A stretch of 64,000 nucleotides of DNA, from the NCBI RefSeq assembly GCF_000613245.1, contig NZ_HG964936.1:2072056-2136055 (forward strand), written 5' to 3'. Of this stretch, positions 1 to 11,800 are shown piece after piece. The translations under genes were made by a program, and so were the position numbers. Each line of letters opens with the position of its first letter. Within the stretch, counting starts at the first letter, position 1. The notes under the pieces are model-generated. The model was not told where the DNA came from. It was given only the letters and a program-made list of their open reading frames with translations, and made no database searches. This DNA comes from Mycobacterium asiaticum DSM 44297. Its GTDB lineage: Bacteria; Actinomycetota; Actinomycetes; Mycobacteriales; Mycobacteriaceae.

Positions 1-3000
1 ACATTTCTTTTGAACTGGCCGCGGCCAAGACCTCCGATGACGACCTGGCCGGGCTCGACCTGGCGCACGTGCGCAACATTCTCAACGGTGCAGAGCGCGT
101 GCAACCCGCCACACTTAAACGTTTTGCCAAGCGATTCGCGCGTTTCAATCTCCCGGAACGAGCTTTGCGGCCCTCATACGGACTGGCCGAAGCCACCGTG
201 TACGTGGCAACCCGCGAACCGGCGGAACCGCCCGCGATTGTGTACTTCGAATCCGAGGAATTGACCGCTGGCCACGCGAAGCCGTGCGCGAGCGGACAAG
301 GCACGCCACTGGTCAGCTACGGCGCGCCGCAGTCACCGATCGTGCGCATCGTTGACCCCGAAACAGGTATCGAGTGTCCGGCCGGCACGATCGGGGAGAT
401 CTGGACGTTGGGTGACAACGTCGCTGACGGCTATTGGCAGAAGCCGGAAGAATCCGCACGGACATTCGGAGCGACGATCGTTGATCCCTCGCCCGAGACG
501 CCCGAGGGCCCTTGGTTGCGGACCGGAGATCTGGGGTTTTTCTCCGGCGGTGAGATGTTCATCATCGGCCGGATCAAAGACCTTCTTATTGTCTATGGGC
601 GCAACCATTCTCCCGACGACATCGAAGCCACGATCCAGGAGATCACCGCCGGCCGTTGCGTGGCAATCGCGGTCCCGGATGACGACGGCGTGGAAAAGCT
701 GGTCACCATCGTCGAGCTCAAGGTCCGCGCCGATTCCGAAGAGGCGGCCGCCGAACGGGTCAGCGTCGCCAAGCGTGAACTGACCGCGGCCATTTCGAAA
801 TCGCACGGTCTCAGCGTCGCGGATCTTGTTCTGGTGGCACCGCACTCGATTCCGCTGACCACCAGCGGCAAGGTCAGACGCCGAGAATGCCTGCAGCGGT
901 ACCGTCGCGGCGAGTTTGCTCGCATCGACGCGCAGCTTCGTCGGCCAAAGCAGCCCAGTGTGAAGGAAACCGGCTCGCAACGCGGGGACGACTCGGCGTT
1001 GGCGCAACGCCTGCGCGGGCTGCGACAACAAGAGCAAGAACTTCTGGTCGGGGTGGTGTGCGAGCAGGCGGCTGCGGTATTGGGCCGAGCCAACGCCGCG
1101 GAGATCGACCCGGAAAGCGCGTTTCAGGATCTGGGGTTTGACTCGGTGAAAGCCACCGAGCTACTAGACCGGCTGAAATCGGTTACCGAACTGGACCTTC
1201 CGCCCACGCTGGCCTTCGACTATCCCACCCCCGCGGCGCTGAGCAACCAACTGGGACAGCTGCTCGGCGGGTCGGTCCCGGCGACGGCGGCTACGCAGGT
1301 AGTTGCGCAGACCGGGTCGGACGAGCCCGTCGCCGTGATCGGGATGGCGTGCCGCTTCCCCGGTGGAGTCGATTCGGCTGCGGCGCTGTGGGATCTGGTT
1401 GCCACCGGCACCGACGCAATGGGAGGCTTTCCGACCGATCGCGGCTGGAATCTCGCGGAACTGTTCGATTCGGATCCGGACGCGGTGGGCAAGACATATA
1501 CCCGGACCGGGGGTTTCCTGGCGGATGCGGCCGGGTTCGACGCCGAGTTCTTCGGAATTTCGCCGCGGGAAGCTCAAACGATGGACCCCCAGCAACGGAT
1601 GCTGCTGGAAGTGTGCTGGGAAGCGTTGGAAACCGCGCGGATTGACCCCTCCAGCTTGCTGCGCTCGGAAACTGGGGTGTTCGTCGGGGCGTGGTCACAA
1701 CCTTACGGCGCGGCCGGTAGCGACGGGGTCGAGGGATACGCACTGACCGGTCTGTCCACCAGCGTGGCATCCGGACGCGTCGCGTATGCGTTGGGTTTGC
1801 AGGGACCAGCCATTACCGTCGACACCGCATGCTCATCGTCGCTGGTGGCAACGCATCTGGCGTGTCAGTCGCTGCGGAACGGGGAGAGCAGCCTTGCCCT
1901 CGCCGGTGGCGTGACCGTGATGACCTCACCGATGGTGTTCACCGAATTTGCGCGGCAGCGCGGATTGGCGGTCGACGGGCGCTGCAAAGCATTCGCCGCC
2001 GCGGCTGACGGCACCGGCTGGGGAGAAGGGGCCGCGGTGCTGGTCCTGGAACGGCTCAGCGATGCGCAACGCAACAACCACCCAGTGCTGGCGGTGATTG
2101 CGGGATCTGCGATCAACCAAGACGGCGCCTCCAACGGGTTGACCGCTCCCAATGGACCTGCTCAACAAGCCGTCATCCGTCAGGCCGGAGCCAATGCCGG
2201 CGTCGGGCCTGCTCAGGTCGACGTCGTTGAGGCGCATGGCACCGGCACCGCTCTCGGCGATCCCATCGAGGCGGGTGCGCTGCTGGCCACCTACGGTGCC
2301 GGCCGGGATCCGGATCGACCGTTATGGCTTGGGTCGATCAAGTCAAACATCGGCCACACTCAGGCCGCGGCCGGTGCAGCAGGCCTGATAAAGATGGTCG
2401 AGGCGCTCAACCACGATCTGCTGCCCTCCACATTGCACGTCGATCAGCCCAGCCCGCATATCGATTGGTCGGACGGGGCGGTGCGGTTGCTCACCGAAGC
2501 GGTGCCCTGGCCGGCCACTGACCACCCCCGCACCGCGGCGGTGTCCTCATTCGGGATCAGCGGGACCAACGCGCATGTCATCGTCCAGCAAGCTCCGGCA
2601 TCGCCGGGGGCGCCGTCGGATCATGCGGAGCCGGCGACTGCACAACAAGTCCCGCAGCCGCCGCTGCTGCTGTGGCCGATCTCGGCGCGCAGTTCTCGAG
2701 CCCTGGCCGGTCAAGCGCACCGGTTGGGTGAGTATTTGCGTTCTCGTCCCGATGTCGGGTTGGCCGACGTGGCTTACAGTTTGGCTACCACCCGCGCGCA
2801 GCACCCCTACCGGGCCACTGTCACCACCAACCCGGAAAGTGGAGATCCACGCCGCGATCTTCTCGAAGCTTTGGATGCGTTGATCGCAGATCAGCCCCAT
2901 CCCTGCTTGACCCGACACCACGGCTCTGCGCATCAGCTGCCCGCCGACACCGTGTTTGTGTTTCCAGGCCAAGGCGCCCAATACCCCGGCATGGCTTTGC

Positions 3001-6000
3001 AGCTCTACCAGCACCAACCCAGCTTCGCGCGCAGCCTGGACGACTGCGATAAAGCGTTGCGCCCCTTCACCGGTTGGTCGGTGCGAGACGTCATCCTGCA
3101 GGACCCGACCTCGCCGTCCTTGGAGCGGGTGGATGTGGTCCAGCCGGTCCTGTTCGCGATCATGGTGTCCCTGGCGGAAACGCTGCGCTCCTTGGGCATT
3201 GTTCCGGATGCCGTCATCGGACATTCCCAAGGTGAGATTGCCGCTGCCTATGTTGCTGGCGCCCTGTCGCTGGATCAGGCCGCCAAGATCGCGGCATTGC
3301 GCAGTAAGGCGCTGACCGGGCTTTCGGGTCGCGGCGGTATGGCTTCGATCGTGCTGCCCGCAGCGGAAGTTCGCGCGCGACTGCAGAGTTGGAACGGTGC
3401 CCTCAGCATCGCTGCGATCAACGGGCCTTCACACACGATTGTCAGTGGTGACCCGGCGGCGCTCGAGCAGCTCACCGCTGCCTGCGAGCGAGACAACATT
3501 CAAATACGTTCCATCGCAGTCGATTACGCGTCGCACTGCGAACAGGTGCAGCAGTTGCGTGACCACCTGCTAGAAGAGCTGGGGGAAGTGGTCGCCCAGC
3601 CCGCACGTATACCGCTGTATTCCACGGTGGAAAGCGCATTATCGGCGCAGCCGCTCGACACCACAACGATGACCGCCGATTACTGGTACCGGAATCTGCG
3701 CGAGCCGGTTCGGTTCTATGACAACGTCGCCGAACTGTTGGGCCGGCGTGAGCATCTTTTCGTGGAGCTCTCGCCGCACCCCGTGCTAGCCGCGGCGGTC
3801 ACCGACACATTGGCCAGTACTGCCGATCGTGGCGGTTCCGCGGTCATTGCTACTCTGCATCGGGAACGGGCCGACCTCGACGCCGTTGCCGCCACGCTGG
3901 CGCAGCTGCACAATCACCGCAAATCTCCCGCCTGGCAGAGCCTTTACCCCGGCGCCAACGTCGTTGCCTTGCCTACCTACGCATTTCAACACCGCTCCTA
4001 CTGGATGACACCTATTTCGCCGGAGACCACCGGCGGCACGGCTGACGATGCGCTTTGGAGAGCCGTTGATGCTGGCGCCGTCGAGACGTTCACGGAACTG
4101 CTGGGGCTGACCGAGGTCCAAGACGGCAAATCAGTGGAAGCCGTTATGCATGCGCTGCGGCAGTGGCGCAACGATTCCGATCTCCGGTCAGCGGCCAACA
4201 GTCTTCGGTATCAAGTCGCCTGGCGGGTAGTTCGCCCCAACACCTTTCCGCAGGCTCGTCGTCGCTGGCTGGCCGTAGCCTTTCCGGAACAGGCCAACGG
4301 CGCGTGGGTTACCGGCCTTGCCGCGCGATACGCGGATGCGGTGGACGTGCTTACCGTCGACCCGAATGAGCTCGGCAGGGAGTCGTTGTCCGCCCTGTTG
4401 AAGTCGGCTACGGCGCGGGCGCAGTTTGACGGCATCATCTCGTTCCTGGCCACAGATGAGCGGGCGCACCCGACGCTGCCGGGCATATCGGTCGGATTGC
4501 TGTCGACACTGCTTCTCGCGCAAGCTCATTGCGATTCCGGTCTGGGAATCCCGTTGTGGGTGGCCACCCAGGGTGCGGTTTCTGTATCCACGGATGACGC
4601 TCCTGCGCGCCCTATCCAGTCCGCTGTGTGGGGGCTTGGACAGTCGGTGTGCCTTGAGCATCCCGACCAGTGGGGCGGTCTGATCGATCTGCCGTCCGTT
4701 GCGGCACAGCATGACATCGAGACCTTGTACGCCATTCTCAGCTGCGAGCAATCGGAGGACCAACTCGCGATTCGGCCGCACTCGGTGAGTGCGCGCCGCT
4801 TGGTCGAGGCGCCGCTGCCGTTGCAGCGTCTTGAACGGGCCGGCAGTTGGAAACCGTCCGGACCGGCTCTGGTGACGGGTGGGACCGGGCGCCTGGGTAA
4901 GCACATCGTCGGTTGGCTTGCCGATGCCGGCGCCAATCCCATTGTGCTGATCAGTCGTAACGCCGCCGAGCACCCGCAAACGGCCGAACTGGCCAAGCAG
5001 CTGCACGAGCGTGGCGTGGCCGTCAAGGGGCGCTCGGTTGATGTTAGCGATCGGTCCGCGTTGGCGGCCGCGGTCGCCGCCGTTCGCAGCGAGCACGGAT
5101 CTGTGCGGACGGTCGTACACGCCGCCGCGTCCATCGGGTGGAACACCATTGCCGACACATCAGCTGAAGAACTGGCCGACAGCTACGCCGCCAAGGCGGT
5201 TGGAGCCGACAACCTGGTGAGCGTGCTTGCGGACGACCCGCCAGCAACGTTCATCCTGTTCTCTTCCGGAGCAGCGACTTGGGGCGGTGCGCAACAAGGC
5301 GCGTATGCGGCCGCGAATGCTCATCTCGAAGCTCTGGCCGTGCGATTGCGCAGCAACGGCTGGGGCGCGGTCGCGGCAGCCTTCGGCCTTTGGGCGGACG
5401 AAACCAGCAGCATGCCGTCCGAGGTTGTCGACATCTTCCAGCGGATCGGCCTCAACCCGATCCGGCCCGAAATCGTACTGGCCGCACTGCAACAGGCCAT
5501 CGAGGCGGGCGACACACTGATCACCCTTGCCGATATTTCCTGGGACAAATTCATCCCAGCGTTCACGGTCCGTCGTTCGCACCCACTATTGACCGAACTG
5601 GCGTCAGGCTCAGGCACAGCCCCGGCGAGCGATGAAGCATCGTCTTTGGCCGACTCGGGGCTTCGCGAAATGCTCGTTGGCCGACCAGGGGAAGAGCGAC
5701 TTGCGATTCTGACCGACGTGGTGGCACGCGCCACCGCAACGGTGTTGGCGCATCGCGACCCGGATGCACTTGACACCGACGGGGCCTTCAAAGACCTCGG
5801 AATCGACTCGCTCACCGCGTTGGAACTACGCAATGCGCTGAGCGCCCAAACCGGGCTGACGCTGCCGGCCACCTTGGTGTTCGAACATCCCACACCCACC
5901 TCGCTCGCCCGCCATTTAGCGGGCCTACTCACCGAGACGCCGGTGGAGACGGCGGTGCCGGCCCCCTCGAATGCCCTTGAGCCGCTCGACAACCGACTGG

Positions 6001-7322
6001 CGTACCTCGACCAGGCGTCTTTCCTCGCAACCCGAGCGGTGCACGGCGCGCTGATCCAAGTGACGTGGATCTACGATCGCGGCGCCGACATCGAAGGGTT
6101 GCGCCGCTTTCACCGAAACCTCGGCTCCGGGTTATTCGGGCGGTTGATCGAGCGGTCGCCGTTACCGTTCGCGCGCGATCGCTGGGTGCTGGCACCGAAC
6201 TCCCCGGACATGGATATCGAAGCGACGCCGCGAGCGCGCGACGACGTGAGCAACTGGGCCGATGAACGGGCGCGCCTTGCCATCGATCCGGAGTGGGGCC
6301 CGGGCTGGCATCTTGGGGTGCTTCCGCTCACCGATGGCGGCACTGCGGTGAGCCTGGTGGTCTCGCATACGGTTGTCGACGCAATCGCTTTCGGTCAAGC
6401 GATAGCCGACGCGGCCGAAGGCAGGACGCACGACCTGGGTTATCCGCCCCGGGGATCGCGTCCTCGCGGACGGGCGCTGCGGGAGGACTTCGGGCAAACC
6501 GCAAAAGAAGTTCCGCACATCGGGCGGGCACTGGTCGCCGTGGCTCGACGGGCTCGGCGCGACCGCAAGGAACTCACCTCAACGATCAAAGCGGCGCCGC
6601 CCGCGCCGAGAACGGGCGGCGACGATCCGAGGATCGAGATGCCGGCGCTGACTGCCTACGTCAAGCTCAGCGACTGGGATGCGCTGGCGAAACAACTTGG
6701 CGCAAGCAGCCATTCGCTGGTGGCGGGGGTCGCGTGCCGGCTGGCTGTACGGGTGGGGCGAGTCAACGATGACGGAGCGGTGACGCTGCGTCTGGTGGCG
6801 AATCTGCGAGACAACGGCGATATCCGCGGCAATGCCATCACCGCTATCGACATCGGTGTGGACCCGACGAATGCGGCGACCGACCTTCGGGACATTCACC
6901 TCAAAATCACGCAGACGATTCTTGAAGCGATCGACAACTCCGACAACGAGTGGTTGGCGCCCCTGCCGTTGACAGCATTGACGCCGAAGCGAGTTGCACG
7001 GAAGCTGTCGGGGGTGGCGGCGGGAGGCGCGACCCTTCCGGTCACTGTCTCCAACATCGGTGACCTTCCGCCGGCGGTGAATCGACCCGACGGCACCGAC
7101 GCCGACGAAGCGCACATGCGGCCCTTTGAACCGGGTATGAAGAAGAGCACACTCGAGGGAATGGGTGGTCAACTGTTGCTGGTCTCCGGGCGGGACCGGG
7201 ACAAGATCTTCATCCGGATCTCGGCCTATCTGCTCGGCCAGTCAAATACGAAAGACGATCTACGCAAGACGATCTCGAGTACGTTCGCCGAATTTGGCCT
7301 GGACCCGCAGATCGACTGGTAG
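1..7322 (+). CDS. FAAL-ACP-KS-AT-KR-ACP-acyltransferase hybrid synthase (5' partial)
   Basis: The frame is open from nt 3, so the start lies upstream of the window. Visible domains, in order: the C-terminal part of a fatty-acyl-AMP ligase of the FadD26/FadD23 type (nt 3-960, [13 protein letters not shown]); a carrier domain with DLGFDSVKA (Ser codon 1143-1145); a ketosynthase (about 1320-2600, Cys codon 1830-1832 in DTACSSSL, then EAHGTGT and [10 protein letters not shown]); an acyltransferase (about 2950-3990, GHSQGE and YASH, the usual methylmalonyl-CoA signature); a ketoreductase (about 4860-5400, TGGTGRLG); a second carrier (DLGIDSLTA, near 5800); and about 420 residues of a condensation/PapA-like fold with SHTVVD at 6363-6380. 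No DH or ER is visible. Inferred chemistry: a fatty acid is activated, loaded, extended once with methylmalonyl-CoA, reduced to a beta-hydroxy acyl chain and transferred by the last domain. The gene converges on papA with an 11-bp gap. Confidence 0.9.
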   Translation, partial: ISFELAAAKTSDDDLAGLDLAHVRNILNGAERVQPATLKRFAKRFARFNLPERALRPSYGLAEATVYVATREPAEPPAIVYFESEELTAGHAKPCASGQGTPLVSYGAPQSPIVRIVDPETGIECPAGTIGEIWTLGDNVADGYWQKPEESARTFGATIVDPSPETPEGPWLRTGDLGFFSGGEMFIIGRIKDLLIVYGRNHSPDDIEATIQEITAGRCVAIAVPDDDGVEKLVTIVELKVRADSEEAAAERVSVAKRELTAAISKSHGLSVADLVLVAPHSIPLTTSGKVRRRECLQRYRRGEFARIDAQLRRPKQPSVKETGSQRGDDSALAQRLRGLRQQEQELLVGVVCEQAAAVLGRANAAEIDPESAFQDLGFDSVKATELLDRLKSVTELDLPPTLAFDYPTPAALSNQLGQLLGGSVPATAATQVVAQTGSDEPVAVIGMACRFPGGVDSAAALWDLVATGTDAMGGFPTDRGWNLAELFDSDPDAVGKTYTRTGGFLADAAGFDAEFFGISPREAQTMDPQQRMLLEVCWEALETARIDPSSLLRSETGVFVGAWSQPYGAAGSDGVEGYALTGLSTSVASGRVAYALGLQGPAITVDTACSSSLVATHLACQSLRNGESSLALAGGVTVMTSPMVFTEFARQRGLAVDGRCKAFAAAADGTGWGEGAAVLVLERLSDAQRNNHPVLAVIAGSAINQDGASNGLTAPNGPAQQAVIRQAGANAGVGPAQVDVVEAHGTGTALGDPIEAGALLATYGAGRDPDRPLWLGSIKSNIGHTQAAAGAAGLIKMVEALNHDLLPSTLHVDQPSPHIDWSDGAVRLLTEAVPWPATDHPRTAAVSSFGISGTNAHVIVQQAPASPGAPSDHAEPATAQQVPQPPLLLWPISARSSRALAGQAHRLGEYLRSRPDVGLADVAYSLATTRAQHPYRATVTTNPESGDPRRDLLEALDALIADQPHPCLTRHHGSAHQLPADTVFVFPGQGAQYPGMALQLYQHQPSFARSLDDCDKALRPFTGWSVRDVILQDPTSPSLERVDVVQPVLFAIMVSLAETLRSLGIVPDAVIGHSQGEIAAAYVAGALSLDQAAKIAALRSKALTGLSGRGGMASIVLPAAEVRARLQSWNGALSIAAINGPSHTIVSGDPAALEQLTAACERDNIQIRSIAVDYASHCEQVQQLRDHLLEELGEVVAQPARIPLYSTVESALSAQPLDTTTMTADYWYRNLREPVRFYDNVAELLGRREHLFVELSPHPVLAAAVTDTLASTADRGGSAVIATLHRERADLDAVAATLAQLHNHRKSPAWQSLYPGANVVALPTYAFQHRSYWMTPISPETTGGTADDALWRAVDAGAVETFTELLGLTEVQDGKSVEAVMHALRQWRNDSDLRSAANSLRYQVAWRVVRPNTFPQARRRWLAVAFPEQANGAWVTGLAARYADAVDVLTVDPNELGRESLSALLKSATARAQFDGIISFLATDERAHPTLPGISVGLLSTLLLAQAHCDSGLGIPLWVATQGAVSVSTDDAPARPIQSAVWGLGQSVCLEHPDQWGGLIDLPSVAAQHDIETLYAILSCEQSEDQLAIRPHSVSARRLVEAPLPLQRLERAGSWKPSGPALVTGGTGRLGKHIVGWLADAGANPIVLISRNAAEHPQTAELAKQLHERGVAVKGRSVDVSDRSALAAAVAAVRSEHGSVRTVVHAAASIGWNTIADTSAEELADSYAAKAVGADNLVSVLADDPPATFILFSSGAATWGGAQQGAYAAANAHLEALAVRLRSNGWGAVAAAFGLWADETSSMPSEVVDIFQRIGLNPIRPEIVLAALQQAIEAGDTLITLADISWDKFIPAFTVRRSHPLLTELASGSGTAPASDEASSLADSGLREMLVGRPGEERLAILTDVVARATATVLAHRDPDALDTDGAFKDLGIDSLTALELRNALSAQTGLTLPATLVFEHPTPTSLARHLAGLLTETPVETAVPAPSNALEPLDNRLAYLDQASFLATRAVHGALIQVTWIYDRGADIEGLRRFHRNLGSGLFGRLIERSPLPFARDRWVLAPNSPDMDIEATPRARDDVSNWADERARLAIDPEWGPGWHLGVLPLTDGGTAVSLVVSHTVVDAIAFGQAIADAAEGRTHDLGYPPRGSRPRGRALREDFGQTAKEVPHIGRALVAVARRARRDRKELTSTIKAAPPAPRTGGDDPRIEMPALTAYVKLSDWDALAKQLGASSHSLVAGVACRLAVRVGRVNDDGAVTLRLVANLRDNGDIRGNAITAIDIGVDPTNAATDLRDIHLKITQTILEAIDNSDNEWLAPLPLTALTPKRVARKLSGVAAGGATLPVTVSNIGDLPPAVNRPDGTDADEAHMRPFEPGMKKSTLEGMGGQLLLVSGRDRDKIFIRISAYLLGQSNTKDDLRKTISSTFAEFGLDPQIDW

Positions 7323-7333
7323 TCGCGACTCCT

Positions 7334-8806
7334 TCACTGAGCGGCCGTGTTTGGTCCCGCCGCAGCTGTGACGACAGCCGGACCCGGGCAGGGCAGTGGG
7401 AGGGTGCGTCCTGCGGCCACTCGTAGATACACCGTTTTCATGACGTGCAGGTATCGCGATATGGATTCATAAGCGACCGGATTGCTGGGAAACGAGGCGG
7501 TCACCGTGGTTTCTTCATGGAACTTGTTGACCCACAGGCACACTCGTGCCGCGAGCCGGCCGTCGCTGAAAGCCTGGGTATTCGTCCGGCCAAGTTGATT
7601 CGCAATCACCGCTGACAGCGGGGGAACGCCGCCGTCGAGGAACGACAGCATGGGAAAGCCGCCTACGGCAGGAGGTTTTCGCAGCCGCGGCGACAGTTCC
7701 AGGACCCGCTCGAATGGCACGTCGGCCAGGTGTGCGCTGGAGTCGAACGCATCCTGTGCGCCGCGTGCGGTTTCCCCGAAGGACGCGGCCACCGGCACCG
7801 CGAAGGGAACGTGCCCGATGAACCAGCCGGTGGTCATGAACTCGGCGGGCGTGCGACGGGTGCCGACCGGCGTGAGGGCGTAGTACGTTCTCGAACCGGT
7901 GATCGCGAACTCGGTCAGCGCGGTGGCGGCGAATACACCGCCGCTGAACCGGGCACCTGCGGCGGTACATGCGGCTTCGAACCGCATGGTTTGATCGGCG
8001 TCCAGCAGCCGCAGCGATAGCAGCTCACCGCCGGTTGACAGCGAACTATCACCAAGCGGCAGCGGGAAGGAGGGCAGCGATCCGTCGTTCTCCTCGAAGA
8101 TCTCGATCCATCGGCGGATTTCCGGGGAATTCAGCGTCAGCTTCGATGTGAAGTCGCGCTCGCGCAGGCAATAGTCGGCATAGCTGCCCGCCGGGGAAAG
8201 CGCGATGGGTCCCTCACCGTCCATCAACGCGTTGTACATCGCCTGAATCTCCGAATAGACGCTGCCGATGTACATCGGGTCGACGTGCAGATGATCAACG
8301 CAGATGCAGACGGTGAAATGATCACCGCGTTGGATGATTGCGAACCTGAAGCATTCCCAGTCCAGTGGGCCGGGTGTCGCCAGGAGGTGGTCCTGCCACT
8401 GCTTCGCCGTCATGTCGCCCCGCGGGGTCGCGACTAGTTCGATGTCGGCGGGATCGGACATGGTGTGCCGGACGATCTGCCCGCCATCGACGAACTCGAA
8501 CCAGCTGTGATAGGTGTCGTGCCGGCGCAGGTGCGCGTTGAAGATGTAGGTCATCGCGCGAATGTCGCACTGGCCGGGGATATCGAAGGCGATCACCAGC
8601 AACCGCGAAATGTCGCGTCCGCCAAGCTGCTGTTCGCGGAAGCCGCGCAGATGACGGGTCTGAATGTAACTCGGCGGCACCGCACTGATCGGTGCCTGCC
8701 GCGACTTCTGCAGCGAGGCCGGTGTGGCCCGCCACAACCAGGTCGAACCCGGGGCGGGGACCCAGTCGCCGAGCTTCCCGAGGCCCAGATGGCCCACAAC
8801 GACCAT
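7334..8806 (-). CDS. PapA-family acyltransferase
   Basis: A 490-residue member of the polyketide-associated protein family. These enzymes move polyketide or fatty acyl chains onto trehalose or other glycolipid hydroxyls. The HxxxD catalytic motif reads DHLHVDP (near nt 8280-8300). The N-terminus (GHLGLGKLGDWVPAPG) and the segment AHLRRHDTYHSWFE match the PapA1/PapA2/PapA3 type as I remember it. The ATG at 8806 has an AGGAG five bases upstream. The gene starts 15 bp after the stop of the upstream Mas-like synthase, so the two are probably one operon and PapA likely uses that enzyme's product, as Pks2 and PapA1 do in sulfolipid synthesis. The acceptor cannot be told from sequence, and no MmpL transporter or sulfotransferase gene lies in the window. 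Confidence 0.9.
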   Translation of the reverse strand: MVVVGHLGLGKLGDWVPAPGSTWLWRATPASLQKSRQAPISAVPPSYIQTRHLRGFREQQLGGRDISRLLVIAFDIPGQCDIRAMTYIFNAHLRRHDTYHSWFEFVDGGQIVRHTMSDPADIELVATPRGDMTAKQWQDHLLATPGPLDWECFRFAIIQRGDHFTVCICVDHLHVDPMYIGSVYSEIQAMYNALMDGEGPIALSPAGSYADYCLRERDFTSKLTLNSPEIRRWIEIFEENDGSLPSFPLPLGDSSLSTGGELLSLRLLDADQTMRFEAACTAAGARFSGGVFAATALTEFAITGSRTYYALTPVGTRRTPAEFMTTGWFIGHVPFAVPVAASFGETARGAQDAFDSSAHLADVPFERVLELSPRLRKPPAVGGFPMLSFLDGGVPPLSAVIANQLGRTNTQAFSDGRLAARVCLWVNKFHEETTVTASFPSNPVAYESISRYLHVMKTVYLRVAAGRTLPLPCPGPAVVTAAAGPNTAAQ

Positions 8807-8821
8807 GATCGCTCCTCGCAG

Positions 8822-11800
8822 TCAGTGCGGCGACACTCCACCAGGGTATTTCGCGGCCGCGATTCGCCCGGACATTGGCGCCGGAGCGTCGTGGACCTGT
8901 GTGAGTTTGTCGCACAGCCTGTTTGCCAAATCCCGCACCGTGGTGATGTCGGTAGTGCCCAGCCGAATTCCGGTTTCGGTCTCGAGCCGGGTGCGCAGTT
9001 CCAGGTTGCCAAGGGAATCGAGGCCGTAGTCTGATAGCGACCGGTCCGGGTCGACGCTGCGCCGCAGAATGGTGCCGACCTGTTCGGACACCAGTCGTCT
9101 TAGCTGACTTGGCCATTCGTCTTGCGGCTGCTGAGCCAACTTATCGCCAAAGGCCGCAATACCATTGTCGCGCCGGCTATTCGGGCCCTCGGAGCGAAAC
9201 GCCTCGCCGAACGGGGCTCGTTCGGCCAGCCGGTCCAGCCAAGGCGATCCCACGATGGGGAGGTAACCGGAATAGCAACGGGTATGCCGCAGCAGGGCAT
9301 CGAACGCGTGGGCACCCTCGTCGGGCGCGATCATCGTGATATCGCAGGTGTCGGCCAGGCCTGCGCCTCGGCCTAGTTCTGCCCAAGGGCCCCATGCGAT
9401 CGCGGTTGCCGGTCGACCCTGAGACCGTCGCCAGTGGGTGAAGCCGTCCAGCCAGCTGTTGGCCGCCGCGTACGCTCCCTGTCCAGGCGAACCCAACAGT
9501 GCTGCCGCGGACGAAAACGAGCAGAACCAGTCCAGGTTCGCGGCCTCGGTCGCCTGGTGAAGATTCCAGGCGCCGTGCACTTTCGGCACCCAATCCCGTT
9601 GCAGCACCTGGTCGGTGATGTTGGGCAAGGTAGCGTCCTCGACAACTGCGGCCGCGTGCAGCACGCCACGAAGCTGCAGTCCGGTGGCGGTCGCGGCGGC
9701 CACCAGCCGGTCCGCGGTGTCGGCTAGGGCAATATCGCCGCATTCCACCACCAGATCGGCGCCGGTCGCCCGGACGAGTTCGATTGTCTCCAAAGTTCTT
9801 TGATTTGGCGCCGACCGAGAATTGAGCACGATGCGCCCGGCGCCTGCGGCGGCCATGTGTTCGGCGAGGAATAGCCCGAGTCCGCCGAGGCCACCGGTGA
9901 CGATGTAGGAACCGTCGGCCCGGAACGCGGCAACCTGTTCGGGCGGCAGCACCGCGGTGCTGCGGGCAGCGCGAGGGATGTCGAGCAGGAGCTTCCCGAC
10001 GTGAGATGCGTTGCTCACGGCCCGAATCGCGTCGGTTGCATCGTGCAGGCGGTAGTGGGTGCAAGGCGGGCACGGCAGGACACCGGCAGCGGCGCGCTGG
10101 TACACCTCTCGCAGCAATGCCCCCACTCGCTGGGGATGAGTGACCGCCATCAACGCCAGGTCCATGGCGTGTAGCGAGAGGTTGCGGCGGAACGCGAATA
10201 GGCCCAGCTTGGAGTCGCTGTAGATGTCGCGCTTGCCTATTTCTACGAAGCGGCCACCGAAGGCGAGCACGTCGATCCCGGCCTGCTGGGCGGCGCCGGT
10301 CAGCGAGTTGAGCACGATATCGACGCCGTAACCGTTGGTGTCGCGACGGATCTGCTCCTCGAAATGAGTGTTTCGTGAGTCATAGATGTATTGAATACCC
10401 ATGTCTTGGAGCAGTTTTCGGCGCTGCGGGCTGCCCGCGGTGGTGAAGATCTCCGCGCCGAAACTCGAGGCGATGGCGATGGCGGCCTGGCCGACGCCAC
10501 CGGTGCCGGAATGGATCAGCACCTTATCGCCGGGCTGGATCCGGGCGAGTTCGTGCAGCCCGTACCACGCAGTGACCGCGGTGGTAGTGATCGCAGCCGC
10601 GTGGGCATCTGACAGGCTCGGTGGAAGCGGCGCGGTGAGCGCAGCGTCACACGTGACGAATGTGCCCCAGCATCCGCCCGGTGAGATGCCCCCCACCCGG
10701 TCGCCGACGCGGTAGTTCGGGACATCGCAGCCGACGGCGGTCACCACTCCGACGAAATCGAGGCCCAACTGGGTCCGCTGTCCGTCGAAAGAGGGGTATC
10801 GGCCGAATGCCGCGAGTACGTCGGCGAAATTGACGCTGGAAACGCTAACCGCGATCTCGATTTGGCCGGGACCCGGAGTCTGCCGCTTGATGCTGACCGC
10901 CTCGATGGTCGCCAAGTCACCGGGCGCCCGGATCGCTAGGCGGACACCATCGCGCCGGTGGTCAGCGGTGATGATCGTCCGCTCGTCGGGGCGCAGCGGA
11001 GCCGGGCGCAGGCGTGCGGTCAACCAGGCGTTGTCGCGCCATGCGGTCTCATCCTCAGCTGAGCCCGAAAGCAGTTGCGTCACAACGTTGTCGGCGGTCG
11101 TCATTGCGTCAATGTCGATATGGGTGGTTCGTAGGTAGGGGTGCTCGGCGCCGACCACCCGCAGCAGTCCGCGTACCCCGGCGTGCGCAAGGTTGATCTG
11201 CTCGCCGCTGCGCACGCCCTGGCCGTGCCGGGTCAACACGTACAGCCTGGGTGTCTCGCCGCTCAACTCGGGCAATTCGCGGGCGACGTGGATCAGGTTG
11301 TGGACGGTATCGGTACCTCGCGGGTCGGCACTCCCGGGGTCCCCGGCGCACACGACGACACCGCTGACTCCGGTGAGTGCGGTATGCAGGGTCGTAGGGG
11401 TCGCCGGCCAGCACATGGTGTTGACGGTCGCGCCGCGGTGCCGCAGGGCTTCGGCCAATGCGGACACCAACGTGTCGCCGGGAAAGTCGATCAACAGCCA
11501 GCTCCCCGGGTCCGCGGTGGCCTCGGGTACCTCGCGGGGCTGCCACTCGATATCCACCAGGCGGTGATTGAGCAAGCGGTCACGGTCGGCGCTATCGGAG
11601 AAGCCCGTGCCCATCACCAGGCCACGCACCACCAGCAGCGCCCTGCCGCGCTCGTCGAGCACATCGATGTCGGCCTCGAAGTTGCTGCCGCACGCGGTGA
11701 CTCTGGTGTGGCAGTAGCGCGCGGCCCCCGTCGGGCCGTAGCGGCGCAGGCGGCGCACACTCAGCGGCAGTAGCATGCCGCCGTTGGCAACACCGCGGAC

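Noticed and set aside
8280..8300. PapA motif HxxxDP instead of HxxxDG as a sign of inactivity
   Set aside because: The PapA1/A2/A3 type, as I recall it, also deviates after the Asp; the catalytic His and Asp are intact.
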